Shown here piece by piece: positions 1-9,882 of a stretch of 64,000 nucleotides of DNA. Position numbers and translations under genes: made by a program. Under the pieces are notes generated by a model. It did no database searches. It saw only the letters and a program-made list of their open reading frames with translations, and was not told the DNA's origin. Position 1 is the stretch's first letter. Each line of letters begins with the position of its first letter. The stretch spans positions 124,001-188,000 of the forward strand of contig NZ_CAIY01000044.1 of the NCBI RefSeq assembly GCF_000350105.1. Reading direction: 5' to 3'. The stretch comes from Richelia intracellularis HH01 (GTDB lineage Bacteria; Cyanobacteriota; Cyanobacteriia; Cyanobacteriales; Nostocaceae).

Positions 1-710
1 TATGCCTGCTTGACGTGCAGCTAGTACTGGTTTGACATAAATATGGGTGGGTATGGTAAATATTTCCCCTAAACTTTGACCATTAAATATAGTGGGGCGG
101 GCACTCCATTTTAATTTCTTGTTCGCAATAATCTCCCTTACCAAGCTGTAACCATTACTATGTAAACCAGAACTCGGCAAAGCAATCGCAATATCGCCTA
201 TTTGCACCCGAGAACCATCCAAAATTTGCCTTTTTTCCACAACTCCCACGCAAAAACCGGCTAAATCATACTCACCTAATTGGTAAAACCCCGGCATTTC
301 TGCGGTTTCCCCTCCTAGCAAAGCACAGCCAGCTTGCTTACAACCATGGGCAATACCTGCCACCACATCCAATAAATTTTCCGGTTCCAGTTTCCCAGTT
401 GCCAAATAATCTAGAAAAAATAAGGGCTCAGCACCAGATGTTAATACATCATTAACACACATTGCTACTAAATCAATGCCAACTATATGATGGCAACCAG
501 TAACCTGGGCAATTTTCAGCTTAGTTCCAACACCATCAGTTCCAGAAACCAGAACTGGTTCTTTGTAACCTTCTGCTAATTGAAAACAACCACCAAACCC
601 CCTAAACCCCCAATTACTTCCGGGCGGAAAGTACTATGTACAGAACTGCGGATTCTTTCTACAAAGGATTTACCAGCTTTAATATCAACTCCTGCGTCCT
701 TATAATCCAT
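1..710 (-). CDS. purM: Phosphoribosylformylglycinamidine cyclo-ligase (AIR synthase), 5' part, frameshifted
   Basis: PurM makes aminoimidazole ribotide (AIR) from FGAM with ATP in de novo purine synthesis. About 236 of the usual ~340 residues are present; the 3' end lies beyond the left edge. The start [10 protein letters not shown] at 710 matches the family. After the frame is corrected, the ATP-binding motif GTDGVGTK and the signature GGETAEMPG are intact. The reading frame breaks at a C5 run at 598-602 (G5 on the coding strand): the expected IGGLGGFGGCF turns into GLVVVFN and hits a stop. Adding one base there restores the whole downstream frame. Everything else looks under selection, so a homopolymer base-call error is likelier than a real null mutation. 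No co-directional partner is visible upstream. Confidence 0.93.
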
Positions 711-1193
711 GAAATTAAAATAATGCAAGTTTCCACAACAAAAATTATGAATTAACTGTTAAAATAACTCATAACTCCAATTAAAATACCTCATTTTGAA
801 TCCCATCACATTATCAATATCAATCTAAGCTTATTAAATCTTGGTTAATATATTTCAAGAGTTGTATATGTTCCTTATGCAGTAGGATTTACTTCGTATT
901 GCTCCAATTTTATTAGATATAGTTATCTTGATAAGTAAATTTTAGATACTCTATCTATAGATGATAAATATAATTCTTGCCTGTCCACAAAAAACATAAA
1001 ATAAAGGGCAAAAAAGCAAATTTGTTTATTAAACCATCATTAGAAACTTTCATATTAAACTATGGTAGTTCATAGTATTTTTGAAATAGTCATTGAAAAG
1101 ACTGAATCATAATTTGTAGTGAACTAAGAGTAAATATTTTGATGCTTACTCACAAATTGTTTATTGGGTTATTAATTGACTTTGATTATAACT
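711..1193. other. Intergenic, AT-rich
   Basis: 483 bases between the purM start and the sodX stop. I see no gene, RNA or strong hairpin. It must hold the purM promoter, which I cannot place. Confidence 0.6.
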
Positions 1194-1562
1194 CTAAGGA
1201 AATCTACCCGTGACTTTACCTATGATATTTTGAATTCGCAAAAAACCATAATGGCGACTATCAGTGCTTTCAGAATAGTTGTCCCCTACTAGAAAGCAAG
1301 AGCCATCCTCAAGCACTGCAGCTACTCTTTTAACTATTTTTTCCCCTTGAAACGGGAGTTGTGCAATAACTATATCGCCTACTTGTGGGTAGATTTGTTT
1401 ATAGGCTTGAGTATCTACTAGGATTTCTTCCCCTGATTGTAATAGGGGAATCATCGAAGAACCTATTACACGAAATCTCTTCCTGAAGCCAAAAATTAAT
1501 AGTAATAACTTTTTAGAGGTTTCAAGCCACTCAAGCATAACTCCAAAGGGAAACACCACCAA
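1194..1562 (-). CDS. sodX: Nickel-type superoxide dismutase maturation protease (S26 family)
   Basis: A 122-residue signal-peptidase-like (S26) protease that, in this family, removes the N-terminal propeptide of NiSOD so that the new N-terminal histidine can bind nickel. The catalytic Ser36 sits in GSSM (34-37) and the Lys in IVKRV (about Lys78). The conserved GDN (93-95) and DSR (101-103) boxes follow. A short hydrophobic stretch at about 18-25 precedes the protease core. The gene starts 7 bases after the sodN stop on the same strand, so the two are almost certainly cotranscribed. The start could also be Met9 (1538), which gives a length closer to the family norm. Function follows from motifs plus adjacency to sodN. 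Confidence 0.9.
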   Translation of the reverse strand: MVVFPFGVMLEWLETSKKLLLLIFGFRKRFRVIGSSMIPLLQSGEEILVDTQAYKQIYPQVGDIVIAQLPFQGEKIVKRVAAVLEDGSCFLVGDNYSESTDSRHYGFLRIQNIIGKVTGRFP

Positions 1563-1569
1563 ATTATTT

Positions 1570-2067
1570 CTAGCTACTAGCTTTATACCAGGAAATATCT
1601 CGCTTCTTGGTAGACCAGAATATTTGATGGATATTTTGCACTGAATCCATTAGTTCTTGAGCATTTTTTAGACTTACTTCTACCTTACAAGCAGAACATA
1701 GTTTTGCTGCTTTCCAAAAAATATCATGTAAGTCAGGATATTGTTCAATATGGATTGGTTTAAAGTAATCGGTCCAAAGAATCAACAAATCATCTTTGGT
1801 TTTTTGAGCCTGCTCTTCCTTGATGGATATATAGCGAGACAAGAGATTCTGATAAGCAATATGAGCTGCTTTATCACCAGTAGCAGGTACTTCCAAATCT
1901 ATGATTTTCTTAGTCATAGACAATACTGCCTCTGCAGTAATTCTCGCAGAGGCGGGATCGTAAACCCCACAGGGACCATCACAATGAGCATGTACTTCTG
2001 GGGCAGGAAAGCAATTTCTTAGTATTTTAACAATTGTATTCAACATTGTATCTATAGATTGACTCAT
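1570..2067 (-). CDS. sodN: Nickel superoxide dismutase
   Basis: NiSOD converts superoxide to H2O2 and O2. The nickel hook is explicit: from Met at 2067, residues 28-36 read HCDGPCGVY, where His1, Cys2 and Cys6 of the mature enzyme are the nickel ligands. The 27 residues before it are the propeptide, cut by the neighbouring SodX. Two starts fit, Met at 2067 or MLNTIVK at 2046; the frame is also open up to 2127, but that extension is not family-like. The remainder is helical and ends with KRDISWYKASS. NiSOD is common in marine cyanobacteria and needs no iron, which suits iron-poor water (inference). A long inverted repeat lies just upstream. Confidence 0.93.
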   Translation of the reverse strand: MSQSIDTMLNTIVKILRNCFPAPEVHAHCDGPCGVYDPASARITAEAVLSMTKKIIDLEVPATGDKAAHIAYQNLLSRYISIKEEQAQKTKDDLLILWTDYFKPIHIEQYPDLHDIFWKAAKLCSACKVEVSLKNAQELMDSVQNIHQIFWSTKKRDISWYKASS

Positions 2068-2135
2068 CTTGGAAATGCACGAAAAAAACTGGTCAGTATC
2101 GGGGAAATTAAAGTATACAAACAACAAACATCCCT

Positions 2136-2200
2136 ATAACATATAGCTTAGTGCTATTTGGATTGCCAAGCAACCCAAATAGCACTAAGCTATATGTTAT
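2136..2200. repeat. Perfect 26-bp inverted repeat upstream of sodN
   Basis: Arms 2136-2161 and 2175-2200 pair perfectly around a 13-nt loop. On the + strand a T-rich stretch follows, but both flanking genes (panC/cmk and sodN) read leftward, where no T-run follows the stem. It could be a terminator or attenuator between panC/cmk and sodN, or a 5' leader structure of sodN. Confidence 0.75.
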
Positions 2201-2342
2201 TTTTTATTAGAAATCTTCCGAGGATCCACATTCTCAATAAGCCTATCTTACAAATTATGAAAATCCTTATTTTTAGAGCATTTCAAAGCAACAATATAGA
2301 GGTAGAATCTTGAGTATTTTCAACATGTTATCACTAGGATTT

Positions 2343-3941
2343 TTATAACTCAGATATCAAATGCTGGTATTTCTGAATAATTATTGCCGTGACTTGCGAT
2401 ACAGTTAAGCCATCGGTATTAATCTCAATAGCATTATTAGCTTTTTGTAAAGGTGAAACCTCACGGTTACTATCTTTCCAATCGCGTTCAGCTATTTGTT
2501 TTTCTAGTTGTTCCAAAGAGACCTCTGGTTCCCCCTGCCGTTGAAAGTCTTGCTGGCGACGACGTGCCCGTTCTTCTATAGAGGCATTGAGAAAAATCTT
2601 GACTTCTGCATCTGGGAAAACATGGGTACCAATATCTCTTCCCTCTGCTACTAAACCACCTTTTTGGCCCCATGTTTGTTGCTGCTTAACCAAAGCTTGA
2701 CGAACAGACTTATGGGAAGCTACCGCTGACACATTAGATGTCACTTCCACTGACCTAATCTCTTCATTCAGATTATTCCCATTAATCATGATGGTTAATG
2801 AATATAGAGGATCTTCGCTTGGAGTAAGTTCAATACAATAATGACTCACCAACTCCGCAATCGCACACTCATCATCCACTTTAATGCCATGTTGTAATAC
2901 TAACCAAGTTATAGCACGATACATAGCCCCTGTATCTAAGTATACTAATTTGAGTTTAGCTGCAACCTGATGGGCAACAGTAGATTTGCCAGCTCCTGCA
3001 GGTCCATCAATGGCAATAATAGGTTGGCGATTACGTAGGATAATATTATCAATCAGACGAGTATTGCCTATATGAGCAGCAATTGCCAACATTCCTTCAT
3101 CCTCTACTATATCTATAGGCATTAATGTATTCGGCTCTACCAATTCAATGTACTCCACAGATAAACTGCTAATTTGCGCTAATTCTTTACGCACCAGAGC
3201 AATAAGAGTTTTACTACGACGCAGACCAGAACCGAAACCTTCTTTAGCCTTTATTAAAGCGCGATACAAGCCATTAGCTTGCTGTATCTGATCCCCTGTC
3301 AAATAATTGTTGCGGGAACTTAAAGCTAGCCCTGATATTTCTCTTACTGTTGGGCAAGCAATAACTTCCATAGGAAAATTAAGATCAGCCACCAATTTCC
3401 TAATAATTGCTAGTTGCTGTCCATCTTTTTGACCAAAATATACTCTTTCCGGCTGTACTAAGTTGAAAAGCTTGATCACGATTGTTGCAACACCCTGAAA
3501 GTGACTTGGTCTAGAACGACCACATAAGACAGATGTCATAATATGTGGTGGTATCACCTGTATCACCGATGATTCTGCTGAATTCTTTAGACCAATTCCC
3601 ATTTCTTTTGAAGTTGGTACAAAAACCGCATCTACCCCGGCTTGTCTACAAAACTGGTAATCTTGCTCCAAAATCCGGGGGTAATTATAATAATCCTCAT
3701 CAGGGCCAAATTGCAAAGGATTCACAAAAATACTGACGATCACTGTATGGTTTTCCTCACATGCCCTGTGTATGAGGCTTAAATGTCCTCTATGCAAAGC
3801 TCCCATAGTAGGAACCAAACCTACGGTAGTATAAGACAAGTTACTTATATCCCAAGTGATTGGCTTATCTACTACGCAATTAGGTTTTCGGCGTTGAGTC
3901 AAATAGCAACGTAAAGCCATAATACTTGTCAGCAAGCGCAC
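2343..3941 (-). CDS. panC/cmk: Bifunctional pantoate-beta-alanine ligase / cytidylate kinase
   Basis: A fused enzyme typical of cyanobacteria. Residues 1-304 are pantothenate synthetase (pantoate + beta-alanine + ATP, CoA pathway), with PTMG (44-47), the nucleotide-binding H50-x-GH53 pair and FGQKD (169-173). Residues ~306-532 are CMP kinase, with the P-loop GPAGAGKST (313-321) followed by LDTGAMYRA. The 532-residue length and the start MRLLTSIMALRCYL match Nostocales homologues as I remember them. It shares direction with sodN, but a long hairpin separates them. No defects seen in either active site. Confidence 0.96.
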   Translation of the reverse strand: MRLLTSIMALRCYLTQRRKPNCVVDKPITWDISNLSYTTVGLVPTMGALHRGHLSLIHRACEENHTVIVSIFVNPLQFGPDEDYYNYPRILEQDYQFCRQAGVDAVFVPTSKEMGIGLKNSAESSVIQVIPPHIMTSVLCGRSRPSHFQGVATIVIKLFNLVQPERVYFGQKDGQQLAIIRKLVADLNFPMEVIACPTVREISGLALSSRNNYLTGDQIQQANGLYRALIKAKEGFGSGLRRSKTLIALVRKELAQISSLSVEYIELVEPNTLMPIDIVEDEGMLAIAAHIGNTRLIDNIILRNRQPIIAIDGPAGAGKSTVAHQVAAKLKLVYLDTGAMYRAITWLVLQHGIKVDDECAIAELVSHYCIELTPSEDPLYSLTIMINGNNLNEEIRSVEVTSNVSAVASHKSVRQALVKQQQTWGQKGGLVAEGRDIGTHVFPDAEVKIFLNASIEERARRRQQDFQRQGEPEVSLEQLEKQIAERDWKDSNREVSPLQKANNAIEINTDGLTVSQVTAIIIQKYQHLISEL

Positions 3942-4208
3942 AAAAACTCCTCTAGCCCCAATTTCTTTTTCCCACTAATTTATATCCGAAATTGGGGTAG
4001 GATGCCAGGGCATCAGAGAAAAATAGCCCTTACAGTAGAGTGCCCAAATATTTACAAAAGATGGTCTTTTGACAAAGTGAAATTAATAATAGGATTTTAC
4101 TTTTTTAGGCAATGTGAAATTTTCAGTCATTTTAATTAACTCAAGAATAATTTGATTTTGAACAGTTATATGATTGAATCTTGCTTTGCATCGATACTAA
4201 TTGGGATT

Positions 4209-4871
4209 TTATTTATCCATAATTTGAACTTTTACAGGTGCAATTCCCCTACGTATAATTCCCAATACCCTTGCTGCTCCATAAGATAAGTCAATAACTC
4301 GACCGTGAATAAAGGGACCGCGGTCATTGATGCGCACAATTACTGAGCGTCCATTATGAGGATTAGTAACCCGCACTCTTGTTCCAAAAGGCAAGGTGCG
4401 ATGAGCTGCAGTCATTGCCTCTGGATTAAACTTCTCCCCAGAAGCAGTCTTATTCCCGGAACCATCATAACCATAAAAAGAGGCAATGCCCTTGAAGATA
4501 TGGTTTTTCCCCCTGAATCTATAAGCCTTACTCAGGTTTCTTCTCGTGCCTGTATGATGCACTATCAAAAACCTCTCTGACTGATTCAGTGCAATTTCCT
4601 TAACAACTTGCGAACTATCAATTTCTTTTAAGGAAGATATTGAACTCATTAATATTGGCAAGCGATTAGACACATATATTAAATTCTGCCCTAGGTTTTT
4701 TATTGAATTGAACCCTTGAGATTTGTATTCTCCCACCTTAACTGTATTAATAGTTGCCAATAATCTATAAGAAGTTGTTTTTCCTCTTTTAATCTGCGAG
4801 CAACCAATTGAGAAGCTTCCTAAAATAGCTGCAAACAGAGTAACAGTGATCCACATTTTTCTTTGATTCAT
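4209..4871 (-). CDS. RlpA-like septal ring / lytic transglycosylase-type protein
   Basis: 220 residues. An N-terminal hydrophobic segment (about 7-24) ends in SIGC, a weak lipobox, so it is probably exported or a lipoprotein. Residues ~129-220 form the double-psi beta-barrel domain of Rlp[30 protein letters not shown] and NDRGPF, where the Asp is the catalytic residue in characterised RlpA enzymes, then GRVIDLS. RlpA proteins cut or bind peptidoglycan lacking stem peptides at division sites. The middle (30-128) is unconserved linker. The SPOR domain of E. coli RlpA is absent, as in many cyanobacterial versions. Whether it is enzymatically active cannot be told from sequence. Confidence 0.88.
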   Translation of the reverse strand: MNQRKMWITVTLFAAILGSFSIGCSQIKRGKTTSYRLLATINTVKVGEYKSQGFNSIKNLGQNLIYVSNRLPILMSSISSLKEIDSSQVVKEIALNQSERFLIVHHTGTRRNLSKAYRFRGKNHIFKGIASFYGYDGSGNKTASGEKFNPEAMTAAHRTLPFGTRVRVTNPHNGRSVIVRINDRGPFIHGRVIDLSYGAARVLGIIRRGIAPVKVQIMDK

Positions 4872-5419
4872 GCATCCAATTTCTAAGCTAATGAAAAAAC
4901 TAGTTACATCCAGAAGTGTAACTAAGGTATCGCTATGATATATACATCCTATAAATTGAAGTCATCCCATCTTCACATCTCGCTAATGCCCGGAATAGGC
5001 TAACACAATTTTTTGAGCCTGAGTATCAGAACCCTACCATACCTAGTTGTTGGAAACCCGAAATAAAAACAAAAATTGCCAAGTCACTACAGAACCTTCC
5101 TTAATTGAAGATATTAATAATGCTACCTTTTCTCATAGATATTCGAAAGAATTTACAAAATTTCGGAAAGTATTTGCTTGTTACATTTTAAATTATTGAA
5201 GGTGGGTAGTGATTTTATAGTTTAGACAAACACTGAAGGGAAAAATTCACCCGTTGATTATATTTACTAACTTGAAAATCACTAAACTAATAATAGTTTT
5301 TGCAATCTCTCTAGATTAACATTTATGCTTTTATCAATTACATTTAAAAAACAAGTCAACCTAAACAAATTTTGAGTTGTCATTTAATGTTTTACACAAT
5401 GGTATGATGTTGTTGTTAT
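4872..5419. other. Intergenic, AT-rich
   Basis: 548 bases between rlpA and the GHL10 gene, both leftward. I see nothing identifiable in it. Confidence 0.5.
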
Positions 5420-6733
5420 TCAATCGTACTGATATGGCTTCCAACCATCAAGCAAGTTAGGGTAAATTATTGGTTGAGAAAAAGTATTTTGTAATCCGGA
5501 AAGACGTTTACGTTTAGTTTCCTTAGTCAAATTCCATAAAGTTTCATAGAAGAACAAGGAAACACCAGAGAAGTTGTGATTGCGCACTTGTTTTATCTGC
5601 GCCTGGATTTGCTCGATAGGTACGGATTTGTTTTTTAAACCAGCAAGAATGCCAATACTCACTGGAATATGGCTTTTAGCAGCTTTGACTTCTGCTTGCT
5701 CTAGCTCTTTAATAAATACATTCATATCATTACGATATATTTGAATTACCAGGTCTTCTAAAAATCCCATCCTTTCCCATCTTTGCCAATCTGCCAAAAA
5801 GTACTTATAAGAAAACCTTTGGGGGTTTGGTGCAACAGAAACAATACAATCTCCCCTTTCGGCCTTAATGGCAATAAATATACGCTCCATGAAGTCTGTA
5901 ATTTTATTGGCACGCCATTCTACCCACTCAATATCTTTTGGATCTATTGGGGGAGACTTACCGGAATGCTCTTGTTTATAAATTTTTACTGTATAAGGAT
6001 CATATCCCAATTCTGAAGGTAAACCAAAATGGTCATCAAATTGAATCCCATCTATATCGTATTTTCTCACTATCTCAACAATTAAATTTTGGATAAAATC
6101 CTGTACATCTGGGCGAAATGGATTTAACCATACACGATCATGAGTCCCTTCCTTCCAAATTTTACTTCCATCATGGCGATTTGTTAACCAATAAGGGCGT
6201 TTCTTTGCCAATTGTGAATTAGCTGGAGCCATAAAGCCAAACTCAAACCAGGGAATTACCTTTAACTTCTGTTTATTGCCCTCTTTTATAAGCTCTTTAA
6301 GTACATCTCGGTTTTTTAAGCCTGGCTCAGGATGAAGAGAAATACCTGTAACGCTTTCAGCAATTTTGCTTGGGTATATAGTATAACCCCAATTCCATAC
6401 CGTTGGATAAATAACATTAAAATTAAGTTTCCTAAGCTGTTTTAAAGCATTCTTTAAGTGATTAGGTTGAAATAAAACATTACTATCAATATTAGTCAAC
6501 CACACTCCTCTCAATTCTGTTGTTTGTTTTACCTCCAGGAAATCTAGGGATAGATTTTGAGTATTCACAGAAAAACATAATATCACTATTATAGCAACAC
6601 TAAAAGCTGATACACCCAGAGATAATAATCTTCGATTTTTCAGCAGATTAAACCAATAAAATCCAAAATACTGAACTAACAGAAAATTCATAGATTTACA
6701 ACTAATATGAAAGTCTACATTAGCATCATCCAA
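5420..6733 (-). CDS. Glycosyl hydrolase-like 10 (DUF187/GHL10) membrane-anchored protein
   Basis: 437 residues. A membrane segment at ~37-57 (LLSLGVSAFSVAIIVILCFSV) suggests an anchored extracytoplasmic protein. The rest is a TIM-barrel of the GHL10 family: ELRGVWLTNIDS, FNVIYPTVWNWG, VIPWFEFGFM, WLNPFRPDVQDF and YDIDGIQFDDHFGLP, the last carrying the acidic pair expected at the active site. The substrate is unknown; glycan or peptidoglycan remodelling is a guess. Met15 (6691) is an alternative start nearer the membrane segment. Complete, no visible defect; isolated, with gaps over 500 bases on both sides. Confidence 0.85.
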   Translation of the reverse strand: MDDANVDFHISCKSMNFLLVQYFGFYWFNLLKNRRLLSLGVSAFSVAIIVILCFSVNTQNLSLDFLEVKQTTELRGVWLTNIDSNVLFQPNHLKNALKQLRKLNFNVIYPTVWNWGYTIYPSKIAESVTGISLHPEPGLKNRDVLKELIKEGNKQKLKVIPWFEFGFMAPANSQLAKKRPYWLTNRHDGSKIWKEGTHDRVWLNPFRPDVQDFIQNLIVEIVRKYDIDGIQFDDHFGLPSELGYDPYTVKIYKQEHSGKSPPIDPKDIEWVEWRANKITDFMERIFIAIKAERGDCIVSVAPNPQRFSYKYFLADWQRWERMGFLEDLVIQIYRNDMNVFIKELEQAEVKAAKSHIPVSIGILAGLKNKSVPIEQIQAQIKQVRNHNFSGVSLFFYETLWNLTKETKRKRLSGLQNTFSQPIIYPNLLDGWKPYQYD

Positions 6734-7357
6734 CTATTAAATTACATAATGGTGTCTAGAGAATGAAAAGTCATACTTGTACCAGTTTAAAACACATACA
6801 TACTAAACATACTAGATAGTCAACATTGCGTTTATGTCTGCAGTTTATATTCTAATTTTAGTGGAAATTAACAAGTAAAACTAGGTATGATCAGTACCAA
6901 AGCTTTTCCATATTTTATAGCATGAATGGTTTATATTTTGAACTCAATCAAGAATTACATGGGAGATAAGTAGTGTGAATTCAAAAAAATGTTATGATCC
7001 TGAATCTTGAATTCGAGCGTAAGGTTACGACACATATTCCACAACCTAAATGATATCAAAGTAAATACCCTTAAATCAGTCAAATAGCTAGTCATTATTG
7101 ATTATGATGCTTAAAACCTGGGAAAGTATAGTAATAGAATCTTATCGGTATATTTACAATTTATTTTATAATTAGTTTGGATGAACAGATAATATTATTT
7201 CTGGTGCATATGTAAATAAAAAAATAAATAGTAAATCAGTGAGCACTAAACATAACATGCTATTAAATCTATTAAAACTGGATTTAGTTGCAGAGAGGGA
7301 CAATTTTATTGCTTCCAATAGTGCAAGGGTTACAAATTTACAGCCAAGCCAAAATTT
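6734..7357. other. Divergent intergenic region
   Basis: 624 bases between the leftward GHL10 gene and rightward pyrB. It must hold promoters for both. No motif stands out; the small open frames here are AT-rich and unconvincing. Confidence 0.5.
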
Positions 7358-8368
7358 ATGCCTGCTAATAATACCTGGGGTCGTTGCCATATTCTTTCTC
7401 TTGCTAACTTTACCAAAGCTGAATATGATACTGTGCTAAAAACAACTGCTAGTTTTTGGGAAGTTCTATCCCGGGGAATAAAGAAGGTTCCCACTCTTCA
7501 AGGACAAGTGGTAGCAAATTTATTTTTCGAACCATCGACCCGCACTCGTAGTAGTTTTGAAATAGCAGCTAAACGGCTTTCTGCAGATATCCTGAACTTT
7601 TCTTCTGCTACTTCTTCCATGACTAAGGGGGAGACTATTCTCGACACTGCTAAGGCTTATGTGGCAATGGGAACCGATATTATGGTTATTCGCCACCGGC
7701 AAGCGGGGATACCACAAGTAATTGCTCAGGAAATGGATAATTTAGGAATAAAGGTAAGTATCTTAAATGCTGGAGATGGACAACATGAACATCCTTCCCA
7801 AGCACTTTTGGACTTATTTACTATTTGTACCCTTCTAGATGCCAAAAACCCCCGCTTGGATCTTTTGAAGGGTAAAAAAATAGCTATTATAGGAGATATC
7901 CTACATTCTCGCGTTGCTCATTCTAACATATGGAGTTTAACAGCAACTGATGTAGAAGTACATCTAGCTGCACCACCAACATTATTACCAAGGTTTTTTA
8001 ATAATTATGGTCAAGATAGAGCAGGAAAAATATTTCTGCATTGGCAATTAGAACCAGCCTTAGAGGGTGCAGACTTTGTCATAACCCTACGGTTGCAAAA
8101 AGAGCGTATGGCTTCCTATTTATTACCTTCCTGGCGTGAATACCATTATTTATTTGGCATTACTAAGTCAAAGTTAAAACTGTGCAATCCCAATGTAAAA
8201 GTTCTACACCCTGGTCCAGTAAACAGAGGCATAGAAATTAGTTCCGATCTAATAGATGATCCAGAAATTAGCTTGATTCAAGATCAAGTTACTAGTGGTG
8301 TAGCTGTACGGATGGCATTATTATATTTAATTGGCAGTTGTAAGACCATAGGGGAAGAGAAAGAGTAA
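7358..8368 (+). CDS. pyrB: Aspartate carbamoyltransferase catalytic subunit
   Basis: PyrB condenses carbamoyl phosphate with aspartate, the first committed step of pyrimidine synthesis. The carbamoyl-phosphate loop [12 protein letters not shown] lies at 57-68, with the second half of the site in VIRHRQAG and the [10 protein letters not shown] box; the C-terminal LHPGPVNRG is the aspartate-binding loop. 336 residues is normal. The start [10 protein letters not shown] matches the family pattern; earlier frames upstream are not family-like. No pyrI lies next to it, as usual in cyanobacteria. It converges on the yqgF-like gene 143 bases downstream. Confidence 0.96.
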   Translation: MPANNTWGRCHILSLANFTKAEYDTVLKTTASFWEVLSRGIKKVPTLQGQVVANLFFEPSTRTRSSFEIAAKRLSADILNFSSATSSMTKGETILDTAKAYVAMGTDIMVIRHRQAGIPQVIAQEMDNLGIKVSILNAGDGQHEHPSQALLDLFTICTLLDAKNPRLDLLKGKKIAIIGDILHSRVAHSNIWSLTATDVEVHLAAPPTLLPRFFNNYGQDRAGKIFLHWQLEPALEGADFVITLRLQKERMASYLLPSWREYHYLFGITKSKLKLCNPNVKVLHPGPVNRGIEISSDLIDDPEISLIQDQVTSGVAVRMALLYLIGSCKTIGEEKE

Positions 8369-8511
8369 AGAGTTGGAATAAATAGCAAGGAAGTAAAAAA
8401 TTACAGAAAAGCTTAATAGGTAGAAGGTTATAGTTTTTGTTCTATCAGAGGTTTAAAGATTAGCCAAAATTTGGGTTAGCAGTTAGATTTATAAGCATTT
8501 CCAATTCCTTT

Positions 8512-8952
8512 TTAACTAGTAAGGCGATTTAAATATCTTTCAATTAGTAAGATCGCAACAATATCATCTATAGGTTGTGATGGGGTGCGTATACCAGGTG
8601 GCAAAATTTTGATTAAACCTTGAGGTGGATACATTTGCCAATATCGGTCCCGCGCTTCTAGAGAAGTATATCGCTCATCTACCATGATGATGTTTACAGG
8701 CTTGAGGAGATCCACCTGTAATAGCTTTTGCCACCCTTTAGCAGTAGTTTGATCTCCCATTACTATTAGAGAAATGGGGAATTTTTCCTGAAGGTTATTG
8801 ATGGTAGTAATAACTTGCTTGGCAGGTAAAACTTGGTGGTTATAGAGTTGACGATCCAATCCCATAACCGCAATGCCACACTTATCGCGGCCTGGATCAA
8901 AACCTAAAATTGTTGGCTGCGTGGGAAAAAATTCCTGATGATCGTTTGTCAT
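8512..8952 (-). CDS. YqgF/RNase H-fold nuclease-like protein (cyanobacterial type)
   Basis: 146 residues of RNase H-like fold. Putative metal-binding acids: Asp19 in GFDPGRDKCG, the Asp/Glu of VDERYTS and the Asp pair in PIDDIVAILL. YqgF proteins process pre-16S rRNA and have also been called putative Holliday junction resolvases; the cyanobacterial branch is divergent and its role is inferred. It lies downstream of the DUF3084 gene and ntcA on the same strand, an order I recall from Anabaena, but a 930-base gap makes cotranscription doubtful here. Confidence 0.8.
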   Translation of the reverse strand: MTNDHQEFFPTQPTILGFDPGRDKCGIAVMGLDRQLYNHQVLPAKQVITTINNLQEKFPISLIVMGDQTTAKGWQKLLQVDLLKPVNIIMVDERYTSLEARDRYWQMYPPQGLIKILPPGIRTPSQPIDDIVAILLIERYLNRLTS

Positions 8953-9882
8953 TCAATTTGAGATTTTTGATTTTAGATTATCTCGATGGGATGGCAACTA
9001 TAGGTTTAAGGATTTTACTTTAATACCTCGATATAACTAAATAATCTAGGTTTTCAATTTAAATAGATAAATCCGCACCCATTAGTTTTCTTTAACCAAT
9101 TATCTAATGACCTATATTATTTTGACATAATCCCTGTTTATAAAAACAATAGAGTTATTCAGAAACAAGAGAAAATGTAAAGTTAGTAACTAGATATGGA
9201 AAATGCCAAAAATTGAGGACGCTTTAAAACATGAGCTGCCAGTTTTGGCAATAACATAATTAAACTAGAAAACTTTCAAGTCCTGCTATATTCATAAAGT
9301 GTCTACCTATGAATAGCAAATATGTTCTGTTTAACTATAAGTTCTTCTTGGAGTTAACAGCAAACAAATGTTTGTTTCTAACATATCAGCTGAATTTGCA
9401 TTCCGTTCAAATTCAGCTGATATATGAAATCTGAATTTAGCAATATTATTAATACTCCAGCTCATTAGCTTATTAGTAGACCTATAGGTTATAATATCTA
9501 TATATTATTTAATAAATAAGACAGTACAACAATAACTTTTACTAAATAGCATAGAATAATTTGTTTATATTTTTGATGGACTTAAGTAAGTTATTACTGA
9601 TTCATAATAAAATCATATTCAATATTCTTATTATACAAGATACAAGTTGATATACAAAAAAACTGAAATTCTTACAATAAAAAGTGAATATATATTTAAA
9701 AATAAATTATGATCTTATTGGAAAATCTAAAGTTTCTCATTACCTGTAAATTAGCATAATATAAGTGTTTTTTAGGAAATCCATATCTATTATCAAAATA
9801 AAAAATATGGAAATTATAATACAAAAAAATAAAATGCCAATTATCTAGCAACACAGGCTGAAAAACAAAAATTCAAAGTTAT
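8953..9882. other. Intergenic, AT-rich, with one inverted repeat
   Basis: 930 bases. Apart from the inverted repeat at 9383-9423, I see no gene or remnant. Confidence 0.5.
9383..9423. repeat. 15-bp perfect inverted repeat
   Basis: Arms 9383-9397 and 9409-9423 around an 11-nt loop. No T-run follows on either strand, so a classical terminator is unlikely. It lies mid-gap, about 430 bases upstream of the yqgF-like gene. Confidence 0.7.
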
